Shown here piece after piece: positions 32,783-43,322 of a DNA stretch of 64,000 nt (positions within the stretch are counted from its first letter, which is position 1; each line of letters starts with the position of its first letter). This DNA comes from Plotosus lineatus. Taxonomy: Eukaryota; Chordata; Actinopteri; Siluriformes; Plotosidae. Under the pieces are notes generated by a model. The model was given only the letters and a program-made list of their open reading frames with translations, was not told the origin of the DNA and did not search any database. The stretch is from NCBI GenBank assembly GCA_024760905.1, contig CM045734.1:37033564-37097563 (forward strand). The letters run 5' to 3'. The position numbers were made by a program, and so were the translations under genes.

Positions 32783-33157
32783 TCATTCAATCTCTTCAAA
32801 GTACTCTTTCCATCTTCCCAGCACACTTCTGTCATCAGTCAATACATTTCCCTCTGTGTCGTTAATCACTCTAACTTGCTGCACGTCCTTCCCATCTCTA
32901 TTTCTCTGCTGTGCCAACCTGTATAAATCATTTTCTCCCTCTTTACTTTCCAACCGAGCATACAAGTCATCATTCACCCTCTGTTTGGCCTTTGACACCG
33001 CTACCTTCACCTTACGCTGTGTCTCCCTGGACTCCTGTTTACTCTCTTTAGTCCTCTCTATGTCCCACTTCTTAGCTAACCTCTTCCTTTGTACACACTC
33101 CTGCACTTCCTCATTCCACCACCAAGTCTCCTTATCTCCTCCTCTTCCAGCGGACAC
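32783..33157 (-). pseudogene. RTE linker region between endonuclease and reverse transcriptase (fragment)
   Basis: A 124-codon frame with KETWWWNEEVQECVQRKR near the start and GNVLTDDRSVLGRWKEYFEE near the end. The WKEYFEE motif directly precedes the reverse transcriptase domain in RTE-like proteins and corresponds to WAEYFEE of the second LINE (10343-11134). Highly charged and probably helical. Confidence 0.85.
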
Positions 33158-33235
33158 ACCAAGTATAATCCCTGATCACATTAGCTGTAGTTGTCCAGTC
33201 ATCTAGAGGCACTTCCTGGCAACCCAAAGCCTGTT

Positions 33236-33832
33236 TCAACTCCTCCTTGAAGACAACATGACACTCTTCCTGTTTTCACTCTCATAAGTCACCCTACACT
33301 TCTGTCTATTCTGGTAGAAAGTATTCACCACAGCCATTTCTATCCATTTTGCAAAATCTACCAACATCTGTCCTTCTGCGTTCCTCTCCTGGATACCAAA
33401 CCTGCCCATCACTTCCTCGTCCCTTCTGTTTCCTGCACCAACATGTCCATTGAAGTCTGCCCCAATGACCAATCTCTCCTTCTCTTCTAGCTCACATCCT
33501 GCCTGTGGGGCGTAAGCACTAACAACATTGAACATCACGCCTTTAATTTCTAACTTGAGACTCATCACTCTGTCTGACACTCTTTTCACTTCTAGAACAT
33601 TCCTGACGAATTCCTCCTTCAAGATGACTCCTACTCCATTTCTCTTCCCATCCACACCATGAAAAAACAGCTTAAACCCTGCTCCTAAGCTTCTAGCCTT
33701 GCTACCTTTCCACCTGGTCTCCTGAACACACAGTATGTTCAGCTTCCTCCTCTGCATCATGTCAGCCAGCTCTCTACCTTTTCCTGTCATAGTTCCAACA
33801 TTCAAAGTCCCTACTTTCAGTACTAGACCCAT
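33236..33832 (-). pseudogene. RTE APE endonuclease (fragment)
   Basis: A 198-codon frame beginning MGLVLKVGTLNVGTMTGKGR, the usual start of this endonuclease domain. It contains LCVQETRWKGSKARSLG (catalytic Glu), VVSAYAPQAG and GADFNGHVG (catalytic Asp and Asn). The stretch between YAPQAG and GADFNG is shorter than expected for the family, suggesting an in-frame deletion of some tens of bases. The final Asp-His motif lies beyond the loss of frame. First ATG is a plausible true start. Confidence 0.9.
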
Positions 33833-34148
33833 GCCTTTCCTCTTCTCTCTCTGCCTACGGTCACGCCTCCCACCTCTCCTTCTTCGACGTCTTCAACCAA
33901 CAGTAGTCCAATTTCCACCAGAACCCTGTTGGTTAACAGCACTGATGGCAGTCGTTGTTAACCCGGGCCTCGACCGATCCGGTATGACATTTTTTGTTGT
34001 GACTCGCATATTTTATTTGGCATTTGTTTTACGCCGGGTGCCCTTCTTGACGCAACCCTCTGCATTTATCCGGGCTTGGGACCGGCGTGAGGGAGAGACA
34101 CTGGCTTGTGCCCTTCCCTCACGGCTGCATTGCCCACACAGGTGACCC

Positions 34149-34419
34149 AATATATTGAAACCCATGCACTGCCACTGTAGGCACTGAGTGCACTTGCCCC
34201 TCAGCTTATTTTCTCACTATGCACGTGTATTTCAGTACACTTTCATATGCAACAATTTTCGAGCTCTGCTTTTAGCCAATGTATAAACATTTCTATTAGA
34301 AAACAAATACTGTATATGAATGAAAAATAATTAAGAGGGAAGAGAAAAAGGAAGTAATTTGTTGAGCTGGAATTCTAGATAAAGTTGATAAAAAAATCTG
34401 GTTGTTCAAACAGTGTGAA
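34149..34419. other. unique non-coding sequence
   Basis: No features recognised. Confidence 0.4.
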
Positions 34420-34678
34420 ACAGTGGCGTAGAGTGGGTTTCCTCAGGGTTGTCTGTTTTTATCCCACGGCTGAAAGACATGCACATGAGGTCAACCGATG
34501 ACTCAAACTTGCCTGGAAGTGTGAATGCAAATGGTTGTTTGTGTCTGCATTAACCATGTGATTGACTGGCAACCACTTCGGGGTGCATCCCCATCTGTCA
34601 GCCAAGATCAATTGTGATTAGCGCCATCTTCCCAATAACCCTGACAGATGATAAATACGGAAAATTGACGGATGGATA
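34420..34678 (+). mobile_element. V-SINE-like SINE fragment
   Basis: GGTTTCCTCAGGGTTGTCTG, AAAGACATGCACATGAGGTC, TGGCAACCACTTCGGGGTGC and a GGATGGATA end follow the V-SINE body and tail order. The head is degraded or missing. Confidence 0.68.
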
Positions 34679-35428
34679 GTTCACAGGTTGCTCTGGCTAA
34701 GATTTCTGATACAAGGATATATATTTCATTAAAAAAATTAACTGGAGACTCCAGTAACATTCTGTAACCATTAAATCTAAACCTTTCTCTTTGTGCAATG
34801 AAAGAAATGTGATGTTTGATTTAGTTTTCATTATGACAGCACTTTCTGAAGTGCTTAAAATCTTGATTTAACCAACTTACTTTCCCAACACACAGTTTGC
34901 TAATATTTATAGACAAGAGTCTCCAAAGCTGTTTGTGTATAAATGGCATTACTGACTTTCAAAGAATCTCTGAGGAGGCCAGAGATAGAATGGCATGCAT
35001 TTGTGGAAATCTGAAATCTCTCTTTTTTTTGGCCTAACAATCACTTAAAGTCTCAGCTTATTAGTTATTAATCATATTATTCAGTAACTATGATCAATTA
35101 TTCAGCCGCTGCAGTGAAACTAATAGGAAAAGTGTGTAGTTACGAGAGTGAAGAATGTGAGGCTGTGCACACTGATGTATTTAGGGAGTTTAAGCGATAA
35201 AGAGGGAAAGGGAGATTTGTGTTATATTCTATGACTCTGAAGTAGAGTTGACATGTCTTTTATAACATGTGAATAAATGGATCAGATTTATAGCAGTTAT
35301 AGCAGAAAATATGCCTTTTATAAGAAATCTGACTGGTCAGAAGGGGCCGCATCATCATTATTTTCTCTGAACGGCATGCTACAGCGTGTTTTATTCCTGA
35401 TATATTACTCCTAAACTCTTCTCATTAG
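34679..35428. other. unique AT-rich sequence, possible conserved non-coding DNA
   Basis: Free of recognisable repeats, with several TAATTA/TTAATCA-like sites around 35060-35110. Conservation cannot be judged from one sequence. Confidence 0.35.
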
Positions 35429-35551
35429 ATTCTGTCTCTCAGTGAGGATGACAGTGCGGAAGATTTCTCTCCAGCTACATCAGCCTCTCAAATGAACCCT
35501 TTCAAGTCCACTGAAGCCTCATCAGCCCCACTATCAGACTGGCAGTGCTAA
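35429..35551 (+). other. candidate terminal coding exon (weak)
   Basis: After a pyrimidine-rich stretch and CATTAG (acceptor AG at 35427-35428), a 40-codon frame runs to TAA at 35549-35551. The peptide starts ILSLSEDDSAEDF, is rich in Ser, Asp/Glu and Ala, includes QMNPFKSTEA and ends SDWQC. The codon immediately upstream is a stop, so the frame depends on splicing at that AG. I do not recognise the protein and see no partner exon in the window. A chance open frame is quite possible. Confidence 0.2.
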
Positions 35552-36109
35552 GGCTAACCACTAACACTGCTGCTAACGCTACCAGCTCAGCATATGTTCC
35601 ATTCATCGCTGCGTCACTCTTCATTTGTAATTATTTCCTCCTTTCTTCCTTTTCCGCTCACTGCTCACTCCGTCTGTCTCTGCTGGGACGATGGAGACTG
35701 CGGCAGTATGATGACCTGTTCCAGGGTGTTAAATTTCTTGTCACAGTTGAAGGGAAAGCGAGTGGAGATGGCAGCCACTGTCAGACAGACACTGCCATGC
35801 ATTAAGAGTATATTAATTATCTATGTCTGAGCGCATCTAAGGAGGACCAGACATGAAGAAGCTGTTACACGTTACAGTGAGCGTGTGATACATGAACAGC
35901 ATTTTAAGGAATCAGACATGGTGGATAATGGAGGAAGCAACTATACCACAGAGGCCATCACAACACTAATGAAACTCTAAAGACTAAAAATAAAATTTGT
36001 TTAAGATCGCATAGAAGGGCTTAAAACAAAACTACAATTAAAAAAAAAAACCCCCAAAACATTTCATTCACAATAGGCTATTGTAAAAAATTCTAATTTT
36101 GAAAGTGAG
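35552..36109. other. unique non-coding sequence
   Basis: No features recognised. Confidence 0.4.
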
Positions 36110-36612
36110 ACATTTTACTATTTAAGAATGGGGCAACAAAAATACTGGAATAGTAAATGGTACTAAAAATAAACAGCTGGAGAAACATTATGCAACTAAT
36201 CTGGTTAATTGGCAGCATGATTGGGTATAAAAAGAGCATCTGGGCAGAGATTCACCAATCTGTACAAAACTGCATGTACAAATTGCGGAACAATTTTAGA
36301 ATAATTTTCCTCAACAAGATTGAGAATATGTCATCATGTACAGTACATAATATCAACAAATGATAAAGTCAATTAAAAATTGTTTTAAATGCTTTTATTC
36401 TTTGGGCCATCAGGCAACAGTGTATTAAGAACAGGCATGAATCTGTCCCAGAAATCACTGTATGGGCTCAGGAACACTTCCAAAAATCTCTGTCTATTGC
36501 CTGTTCTATTGCAAATAACATATTGGTTGATGAGATTTGCAAATCATTACATTCTGTTCCTATTTACATTTTACACAGCATCTCAAATTTGGGGGGAATT
36601 GGTATTATAAAC
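36110..36612 (+). mobile_element. Tc1-like transposon remnant, internally deleted
   Basis: Segments in order: GGGTATAAAAAGAGCATC, GGCAGAGATTCACCAATC, TGTACAGTACATAATATC, ACTGTATGGGCTCAGGAACA and the end GAGATTTGCAAATCATTACA followed by TTTACATTTTACACAGCATC. I recall these as parts of a widespread fish Tc1-like element, joined here without most of the transposase. A GGGGGGAATTGG end is kept at the right; the left terminal repeat is unclear. Confidence 0.6.
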
Positions 36613-36639
36613 AGTCAGCAATATCTACCTGTCCTGTCG

Positions 36640-36832
36640 CAATGTATGGTTATATGTGACCCACTCCAGCATAATATGGATTAAGTCACAAAGTAATGTT
36701 TTGAGTAAGAAGCAACGAAGTTGAGAGTGGCTTACCTGAACAAAAACGTCATATTGCCAAAAAAATACATCCTTCAAAGAATAATCTTCCATATGACCAA
36801 GTTGAAATATCCATAAACACAATCTATCAACG
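36640..36832 (-). repeat. unclassified interspersed repeat (copy 2)
   Basis: Minus-strand counterpart of 20029-20200, with the same motif order (AGATTGTGTTTATGGATATT, AACTTGGTCAT, GATGTATTTTTTTGG, ACTCAAAACATTAC, ATTATGCTGGAGTGGGTCAC). Frame 36822-36625 reads MCLWIFQLGHMEDYSLKDVF. Confidence 0.65.
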
Positions 36833-37282
36833 CTAAAAATCCTTGTTTAAGAAAGGGTTCCATGTCCAAATTGTAAAACAATGAAAAAAAAATCCACTTA
36901 TTTTGCTGATTTTCGAACCCCTATTGTAACTGATCCGGGTATTTCTCTACTGTCAATATTCGGTGGCAGAATACTCAACCTTCTTAAGGAATCCCAGCAG
37001 GATTTCCCCAAATCATACATCACAAACCAATGTGAATCCTGAAAACAGACCTGCCTCAGTGTAAATAGAACTCATCTGTTGCTAGGAAGATGCTAGGATC
37101 ATAGCACTGATTGGCTGAGCGTCAGATTCATTTAGTGTGTTGGTGCTAGGGAGTTTCAAATGCAGATATTCAAAAACTATTTCTGTAAATCAAATTGATT
37201 TTTTTAAAAGTAGCATTTCCTGATTATCAACATATAAGTTGATATAACTCAATTTGAAGCCAATTTTCATGCTACAATCATG

Positions 37283-37285
<3 letters not shown>
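36833..37285. other. non-coding sequence, possibly more of the unclassified repeat
   Basis: Nothing recognised with confidence. Confidence 0.35.

Positions 37286-37331
<46 letters not shown>
37286..37331. repeat. (TA)n microsatellite
   Basis: TA tract of about 46 bp. Confidence 0.96.
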
Positions 37332-37334
<3 letters not shown>

Positions 37335-37368
37335 CATTTTGAAACACATTAAACTCTTTTTCCAAATA

Positions 37369-37711
37369 AAGGGATCCCTCGCTACTTCGCACTTTAATTC
37401 ATGTGGCTTCAGTGCATTGTGGGTTTTTAAAAAATATTAATCAAATTTAAAAAATAAGGAAATTAAAGAAGAATCGGGGGAAAGTTAAGGAAAATGACAC
37501 AAAAACAAGGCCAATTATGCAAAAAAAAAAAAAAAAAAAACCCTAAACAAACAAAAAAAACCCCCAAAACTCCCAATTAAAACTTTTGACATTTTTGAGG
37601 TGTGCGCATCTGAGTGCGTGCACATGCATCTACGAGCGACATCCGTGATGAACATGGCAGAAACGTTGCTGCAATGAAAAAAAATTAACCGCGGAAAGTG
37701 AGGGATCCCTG
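37369..37711 (+). mobile_element. Tigger/pogo-like MITE, family A copy 2
   Basis: Starts AAGGGATCCCTCGCTACTTC after TA and ends GCGGAAAGTGAGGGATCCCT. Internal GGCTTCAGTGCATTGTGGG, AGGCCAATTATGCAAAA and GAGGTGTGCGCATCTGAGTG match copy 1 (3637). About 160 bp shorter than copy 1 through an internal deletion. Confidence 0.82.
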
Positions 37712-38925
37712 CATATGAATATCTCAGTCTGTCAAATTACCTATTTAATCCATATTACATTGGAGCGGTTCACATTTTATACGTATCGTGAACACTAGAA
37801 ATGTCATAAATCAAAAGCATCAATCATGTTCTGTACAAATTTTTTCTGTCCCTGAAATGAACTCGTCCCCCAGCCAAATCTGAAAGCTCAGTTCTTCTAC
37901 AGCTCTTTAAGTATCTGTAGTTTCAACACAAGGAGAGGGGCTTTGCTTTAAAGAAAAAAAAAAAAAAAGTTAAAGAATATAAAGTAAGCAGGCGAGGTGG
38001 GAGTTGCATTACTATAGACGTGATATTGTTATAAACCCTAAATTGGGTGGCAACCATCATTTTGTGGAAGGAGACTCCAGTGTCAAACGCGTCTTCACAG
38101 TTCAAGGTATATCTATATTTTAATAAGTTCTAAGTCTAGGCAATAAATGTACTGTTATTCTTTTAAATATTCCCCTCAGTACTTCCTTTGCTTCGTTTCA
38201 CCAGCAGTCTGCTTTCAGTCAATACAATAACTGCACTAACAAAGTATAAATATCAAGATATTCACTTGGTAATGATGCAAACCCAAACGTGAATCGAACA
38301 TGAGTTACTGCTTCTAAATAAAGCGCTGGCTTTCTGCCCGCCAAGAATAAAATCTAAAAGAGGAATGAAGAGGTGAGAGTGAGTTCAGCTTGGGATTAAA
38401 AGGCTACGAAAGTTTATGTATTGCTTAAAGCTTAAGACAGAAGGGAAGAAACAAAGAGCCCAACAGATCCCTGTCATACCTTTCATTTTCCTCTTTCTCT
38501 CACCAGCTCATTCACCAGCGCCTTAGAGCAACAAAGGCTTAATCTTACTCCAGCCGCATAAAGAAGAGCATGAGATGGTCTCACTGTGAGGTGCGTGGGA
38601 GTCAGACAGTGTGGTGGAGTCACTCAGTACGAGCGCTAAATTCTAAAGGAAAAAAAAAAAAATCAATAGGGCTGGGGGCACCAGGTTACACAGCACTAAT
38701 GACCACAGAGAAGACGGCATCAAAGGCCTGGAGGAATGCATAGATTCAGAGTTGAATTATTGTAAGATATGATCTCTTACTTTATAGCTTCAAGCTACAA
38801 AGCTCGATACGGAATTACCATTTAGTCTTCTCACAGATACTGTATGTTATTTAACAAGTACACAAAGAAATAGGTTTCGAAATCTCACCTTAGTTTATAG
38901 GTACAGCATGTTAAGCGGCTTTTAT

Positions 38926-38926
<1 letters not shown>
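37712..38926. other. unique non-coding sequence
   Basis: No features recognised. A short A run lies at 37951-37966. Confidence 0.4.
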
Positions 38927-38969
<43 letters not shown>

Positions 38970-38973
38970 AGAG
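38927..38973. repeat. (CA)n(GA)n microsatellite
   Basis: CA tract followed by three GA units. Confidence 0.95.
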
Positions 38974-40111
38974 CAGAAGACACCTGCTCGCAGTCTGAAG
39001 CTGGGCTCGAGGCCTGCTGCTTCTCTTCCTGAACAAGCAGGCTTTTAATTTAGCTGCTGCAGGCCCACACTATGCACACTCAGCAGGCGTCAGAGTCAGA
39101 GCTGCCAGAGCTCCACACACCAACCTGTCTGAGAGCGAAGAACAGTTATACAGAACCTGGGTCACCTGCAAACCCTTTGGCACTAATTCCATGCACAGAC
39201 CTCTACACGGCACAGGATCAGTTACACAAAGAGGCACCTGCAGTTCACAAGTTCATTAGCGCTGTCAAGTTATTTTAAATAATGATATTCGAACGTTCCA
39301 GAGCAAATTCATGAACACGGTTCCGGGGTCCGCCATAGAATTATAAATTATAAGGGAATGAATGGGTAATTATCATTTTGTATTGATACGGAATTAAAAT
39401 CATCACATAATGCCTGGGAGAAACATGACAAGGCAACATTTTGACATAGCCATATATTCAAGCCACAATTTTATTTTATTTTTTTTCATCTTTATTTCTC
39501 TTACGCTATGACTTCGACTTACAAAAAGTTAGACAGACAGGACACTGACAGGAAAGACAGAACAGACAGGAACGATGATGTACTCTGTGGTCAGTCTTGC
39601 CTGATAGATGCCCGGTGCAGTTATTCTATTGTGTGCTATTAAAAACAATGCACATAATGCAATACAATATGCTACCCAATATTGAGCCATATGAATTCAA
39701 GCCTTTTTGGAAATTTTTAGGATTATCCATTAATTGTTTTTTTTTTTAACTAAAATTTTTGAAAATTAATGCAAAATTAGTTTACAATGATATAGTAAGT
39801 AAATGTAGTGACTCAGTAGTATATTTATAGCAATTTTCTAAACCTGAGCACTAGGAGAATGCAAACATGCGCATGTACAAGATTTGTTCCTTCGGTCATG
39901 CTGTCTTATTTATTTGGTATTTTTATTATAAATACAGGCAGAAACACAGCAGGATAAAAAATAAGAGACACCAAACCTTTGTGCTAGGGTGGTTTCACCA
40001 GGAAACATTTGTATTCAGTCAGAATGAACGGATTCTGAAAGATTAACACATTGGCAGTTCACTAATGAATGGGCACCTTTGATTAAAAAAGTTGTGAGTT
40101 TTGTGAAAATG
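38974..40111. other. unique AT-rich non-coding sequence
   Basis: A short GACAGACAGG repeat near 39530-39570; otherwise nothing recognised. Confidence 0.4.
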
Positions 40112-40121
40112 TATTTATTTT

Positions 40122-40423
40122 CAGTTCAGTTCATTTGTAACTGCTTAATCCTAATTAGGGTTGCCGGGAGGCTCCAGGTGAGGGCAGAGTACACCCTGGA
40201 CAGCTCACCAGGCCATCGCAGGGTGGAAACATGCTGACGGCTATGCAGCTACTCTTGTCAAAAGTCAGCAATGGTCCTTTTACATGCCTCACACTATAGA
40301 CAGTGGGAGACATGGCCGGCGCTGGGGGGGGACAGTGACAACCTTGTGGAGAGTGGGACTCGAACCCCCAACCTTAGGATCAGCGATCCAGCACCCTTTA
40401 CCACTAGACCACCACTGCCCTTT
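40122..40423 (-). mobile_element. tRNA-derived SINE with tail type B
   Basis: Minus strand: head GGGCAGTGGTGGTCTAGTGG, B box GGTTCGAGTCC, body, then GCGATGGCCTGGTGAGCTGT, CTGGAGCCTCCCGGCAACCC and TAATTAGGATTAAGCAG. A 10-bp duplication TATTTATTTT (40112-40121 and 40424-40433) flanks it. The body is shortened between the poly(G) run and the hairpin segment. Confidence 0.85.
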
Positions 40424-40446
40424 TATTTATTTTAATATAGCATATT

Positions 40447-40492
40447 TATCCTGCAATGGAAATCATTGCCTCTGCATTTAACTCACCCAAAG

Positions 40493-40534
<42 letters not shown>

Positions 40535-40740
40535 CAGAGCAATGGGCTCCAACACACATTGAGAGCACTCAGAGAGCAGCTGGGTAAGGTGTCTTGCGCA
40601 AGGGCACTTTAGCCATGAATGTAGAAAAACGGAAGGTGCAGCTCACTCACAAACCACCACACATTTTTCCAGCTGGTTCGGGAATCGATTTCAATTCGGT
40701 CACAAAGCCCCTTCTCTAACCATTAGGCTAAGGCTGTGCA
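40447..40740 (-). mobile_element. third SINE type (different tRNA-derived head)
   Basis: Minus-strand head CAGCCTTAGCCTAATGGTTA (A box-like), degraded B box near 40690, then CTTGCGCAAGACACCTTACC and the end GGGTGAGTTAAATGCAGAGG. I recall this order from another common fish SINE. A CA tract (40500-40526) lies near its 3' end. It directly adjoins the SINE at 40122. Confidence 0.7.
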
Positions 40741-40802
40741 CAAATACTGTGGTAAACCAAACAAAACAATACCACAAAATATTGTACTGTGGTATCATGG
40801 TA

Positions 40803-41672
40803 CAGTTGGCCCTCTACTTACGAAAACCTCTGAATACGAAAAATCCAGGTTACGAAAAACGTTTTCCTAAATTTTCATCTTCTTTTTATGAAAAGTATCA
40901 AACGCGCCATTCAAACGTTCAAACAATGCGCAAGTTGCTCTCTCATTGGCTATCTCCCAACATCCTGCCCTGCTGGCCTCCCATTGGCCAGGAGGGAGCT
41001 GAACTGTACCCATACTTCCTGTTTGTCACTTCCTGTTTGTCACTTCCTGTTTGTTCGTGAAGGAGAATTGAACAGGACTGTTGGCTCGTGAGCTTTTTGA
41101 GAGTGATCATTGCAGCATTATATTTCGTTATCCATCATGGACCCCAAGAAAGTGATTCCCGGTGATACTGAAAAGAAGAAGCGGGCTCTGTTATCAGTCT
41201 TAAGGAAGCAGGAGACAATAAAAAAAATACAAAAGTGGGATGTGGTTGAGTGAAATCACAAAGGAGTATGGCCGAAACCCCTCTCCAATCGGGACGATAC
41301 TGAAGCGGACGGAGACCTTAAAAGCGAAGATACAGTGACCGATGCGATTATTTCGAAAAAAGCAACCGCCATATTTAAGGACCTCATGAAGGAGCGTGGG
41401 GGTGGGGGTGAGGGTTCTTCAGACCAGCAACCCCCGGACTTTAAAGCGTCGCATGGGTGGTTTGAGAGATTTAAAAAAAAGGTAATTAATTTTCTTTTAT
41501 TTTTAACACATTTCATACAAAATTGGTGTACTTGTATAATTTTTAAAGGGTTTATGGGGTAGTCTTGGGAGCCTTGGAACGAATTATGCGTTTTACATGT
41601 AAAATGCACCTCTACTTACGAGAACTTCGGGTTACGAAAAAGGCTCTGATTTCGTAAGTAGAGGGCCGATTA
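40803..41672 (+). mobile_element. Tigger (pogo) transposon, internally deleted
   Basis: Ends CAGTTGGCCCTCTACTTACG and, on the other strand, TAATCGGCCCTCTACTTACG, with TA at both flanks (40801-40802 and 41673-41674). It contains a recognisable transposase N-terminal region (see 41137) but lacks the DDE catalytic domain. Shares the CCTGCTGGCCTCCCATTGG-like segment and GGTTACGAAAA repeats with the copies at 4144 and 29185. Confidence 0.87.
41137..41482 (+). pseudogene. Tigger transposase N-terminal (CENP-B-like) remnant
   Basis: Starts MDPKKVIPGDTEKKKRALLS, as pogo/Tigger transposases and their host derivatives (TIGD family) do. After a frame break near 41245 it continues with ISKKATAIFKDLMKE and FKASHGWFERFKKKV. 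The GWFERF segment is typical of the CENP-B-type helix-turn-helix DNA-binding domain. An in-frame stop and frameshift lie between the two parts. The DDE nuclease domain is not present. Non-functional. Confidence 0.75.
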
Positions 41673-41674
41673 TA

Positions 41675-42505
41675 TTTCAGGATGTGCTGGCTTTGAAGAG
41701 AAATCCATATCTGGGTTTAAACTGTAAATCTCAGTGAGCTAATAGTGAGTCACTTGAGTTGAGTCATTTCATCTACAGAAATGACATTTTAAATGGTAAT
41801 GATGATGATAATACAATTATATAGAACTGTACACAGCGTTGGAAGATAATTAATAGTGCTCTATAATACTATAGTTTTATACATCATTCCTTTGAGTTAT
41901 AAAATGGCTTAAGAAACACTGTAATATACTACACACACAAGCATGCACACAAGACAGAGACAGAGTAAATGCCTTTTTCTCAAGTTTGTCTGTATATATG
42001 ATATTAATTTCCCTCTACAGAAAGCTAAAGCTGGTAGTCTGGGTAGTAAGGAAGGACGACTATAACCAATCCAAGAGCCATCAGTTCTCATCGTGCTTGG
42101 CCAGACCTCTACATTACTGCTGCCCTTGCACTTATAGCCCTCTCATTGCACCTATCACCAGCGCCTGACAGCACATTACCGGCCTTGTGGCCTCGCAGCC
42201 GGGGTCCAACAATCGGCCCCCTCAACACAAGCCTTGCATAGTGCTGTCTCACAGACTCAAAGAAAACCTGATGGAAAGAGATTGAGATGGCAAATGCTTT
42301 ACACAGGTATCCAAAATACTGCAACCATACAGTATTGGAGATCTGTTCATGATATAAACTTCTCTAAAAGCATGAAGAAAGCATGTCATGGCTGGGAGTT
42401 ATTTAGGTGAAGTTAAGGAGGCTTTGTGTCACATGAGGTTCATAATCTTATCCATCATCTTAAGGGAGAATCACCTTGTACACACCGTCAGCAAGCAATG
42501 CTTCA

Positions 42506-42506
<1 letters not shown>
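41675..42506. other. unique non-coding sequence
   Basis: No features recognised. Confidence 0.4.

Positions 42507-42541
<35 letters not shown>
42507..42541. repeat. (CA)n microsatellite
   Basis: CA tract of 35 bp. Confidence 0.95.
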
Positions 42542-42542
<1 letters not shown>

Positions 42543-43291
42543 GGGAAGCATGACTGGGGATAACCAATGAATTGGTTTTGCTGCGTGTCTGCTTCGCCTC
42601 ATCAATGTAATTGCTGCATGTCTGTCAAAGACAGTGAGTGTGAAAAAGTGTCTTCCTCAGCTGCCGCCACCGCTTGTTTTGTTCACACACGCTCTTGTAA
42701 AGCGCCAGAAAATAAGTGGCATTTGGTGAATGGCGCTATTCTTCTCCTGACAGCTTCATATCTATCAGGTGACGGAGGGCCCCAATAGCCTACGCCACTC
42801 TCGCAAACATCTCTGACAGTGTGTTAAACTCCAGCCTCCGCCTTTCACTCACACACGCAAAACCCTTCCTCTTCTTCTTCGTCAAAAAAAAAAAAAAAAA
42901 AACACTTGCATACTCTTTACCCTTATTGCTACAGACACTCCGAAATGATGTGCTCTCTCCTTCCTCCAGCGGTGTGGAGTTTGTTTTCCTTTTTTTCCCG
43001 GGCAGTGAGACTTCTGCATTCTGTGGTCCTTGGTGAATAACTGCCCCCTTTAACCTCCCCCGTCAGTGTTGCTTCATGTTGCTTCATTAATTGAGCTCAT
43101 CAGACACCTCTTTGATGCCCACCTCCCGCCCCCCCCCAAACACACACCCGACCACCAATAGCACAGACAAATAGGGCAGTTGCCATGGAAACAGTCCAGA
43201 CAGACCAAAGCTCCTCTTGAAACATATTTGTGTTGGAAAAAGGAAGAATCCCCTTCTCTAAAGAAGCTCTGGATCAATTCACTGATTATAA

Positions 43292-43322
<31 letters not shown>

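Larger units (their letters stand above)
31233..34130 (-). mobile_element. near-full-length RTE-type LINE with 18-bp target duplication
   Basis: 2,898 bp on the minus strand, flanked by a perfect duplication TGCCCACACAGGTGACCC (31215-31232 and 34131-34148), which fixes both ends. Order: a 5' untranslated region (34130 to about 33835) with a GTCAAGAAGGGCACCCGGCG segment, APE endonuclease, linker, reverse transcriptase, C-terminal basic region, and a short 3' tail ending in GAAAGGAAAATAAGAAG. The frame is cut by several frameshifts and an apparent deletion in the endonuclease near 33455. The 5' region is important because part of it recurs inside the SINEs. Confidence 0.95.

Noticed and set aside
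32490..33206. 238-codon Ser/Leu/His-rich plus-strand frame
   Set aside because: Antisense to the RTE endonuclease-linker region; no independent support.
31426..33832. Host gene related to craniofacial development protein 2 or similar annotated fish proteins
   Set aside because: Such annotations commonly arise from RTE LINE sequence. The domain order, target duplications and tail show this is a retrotransposon.
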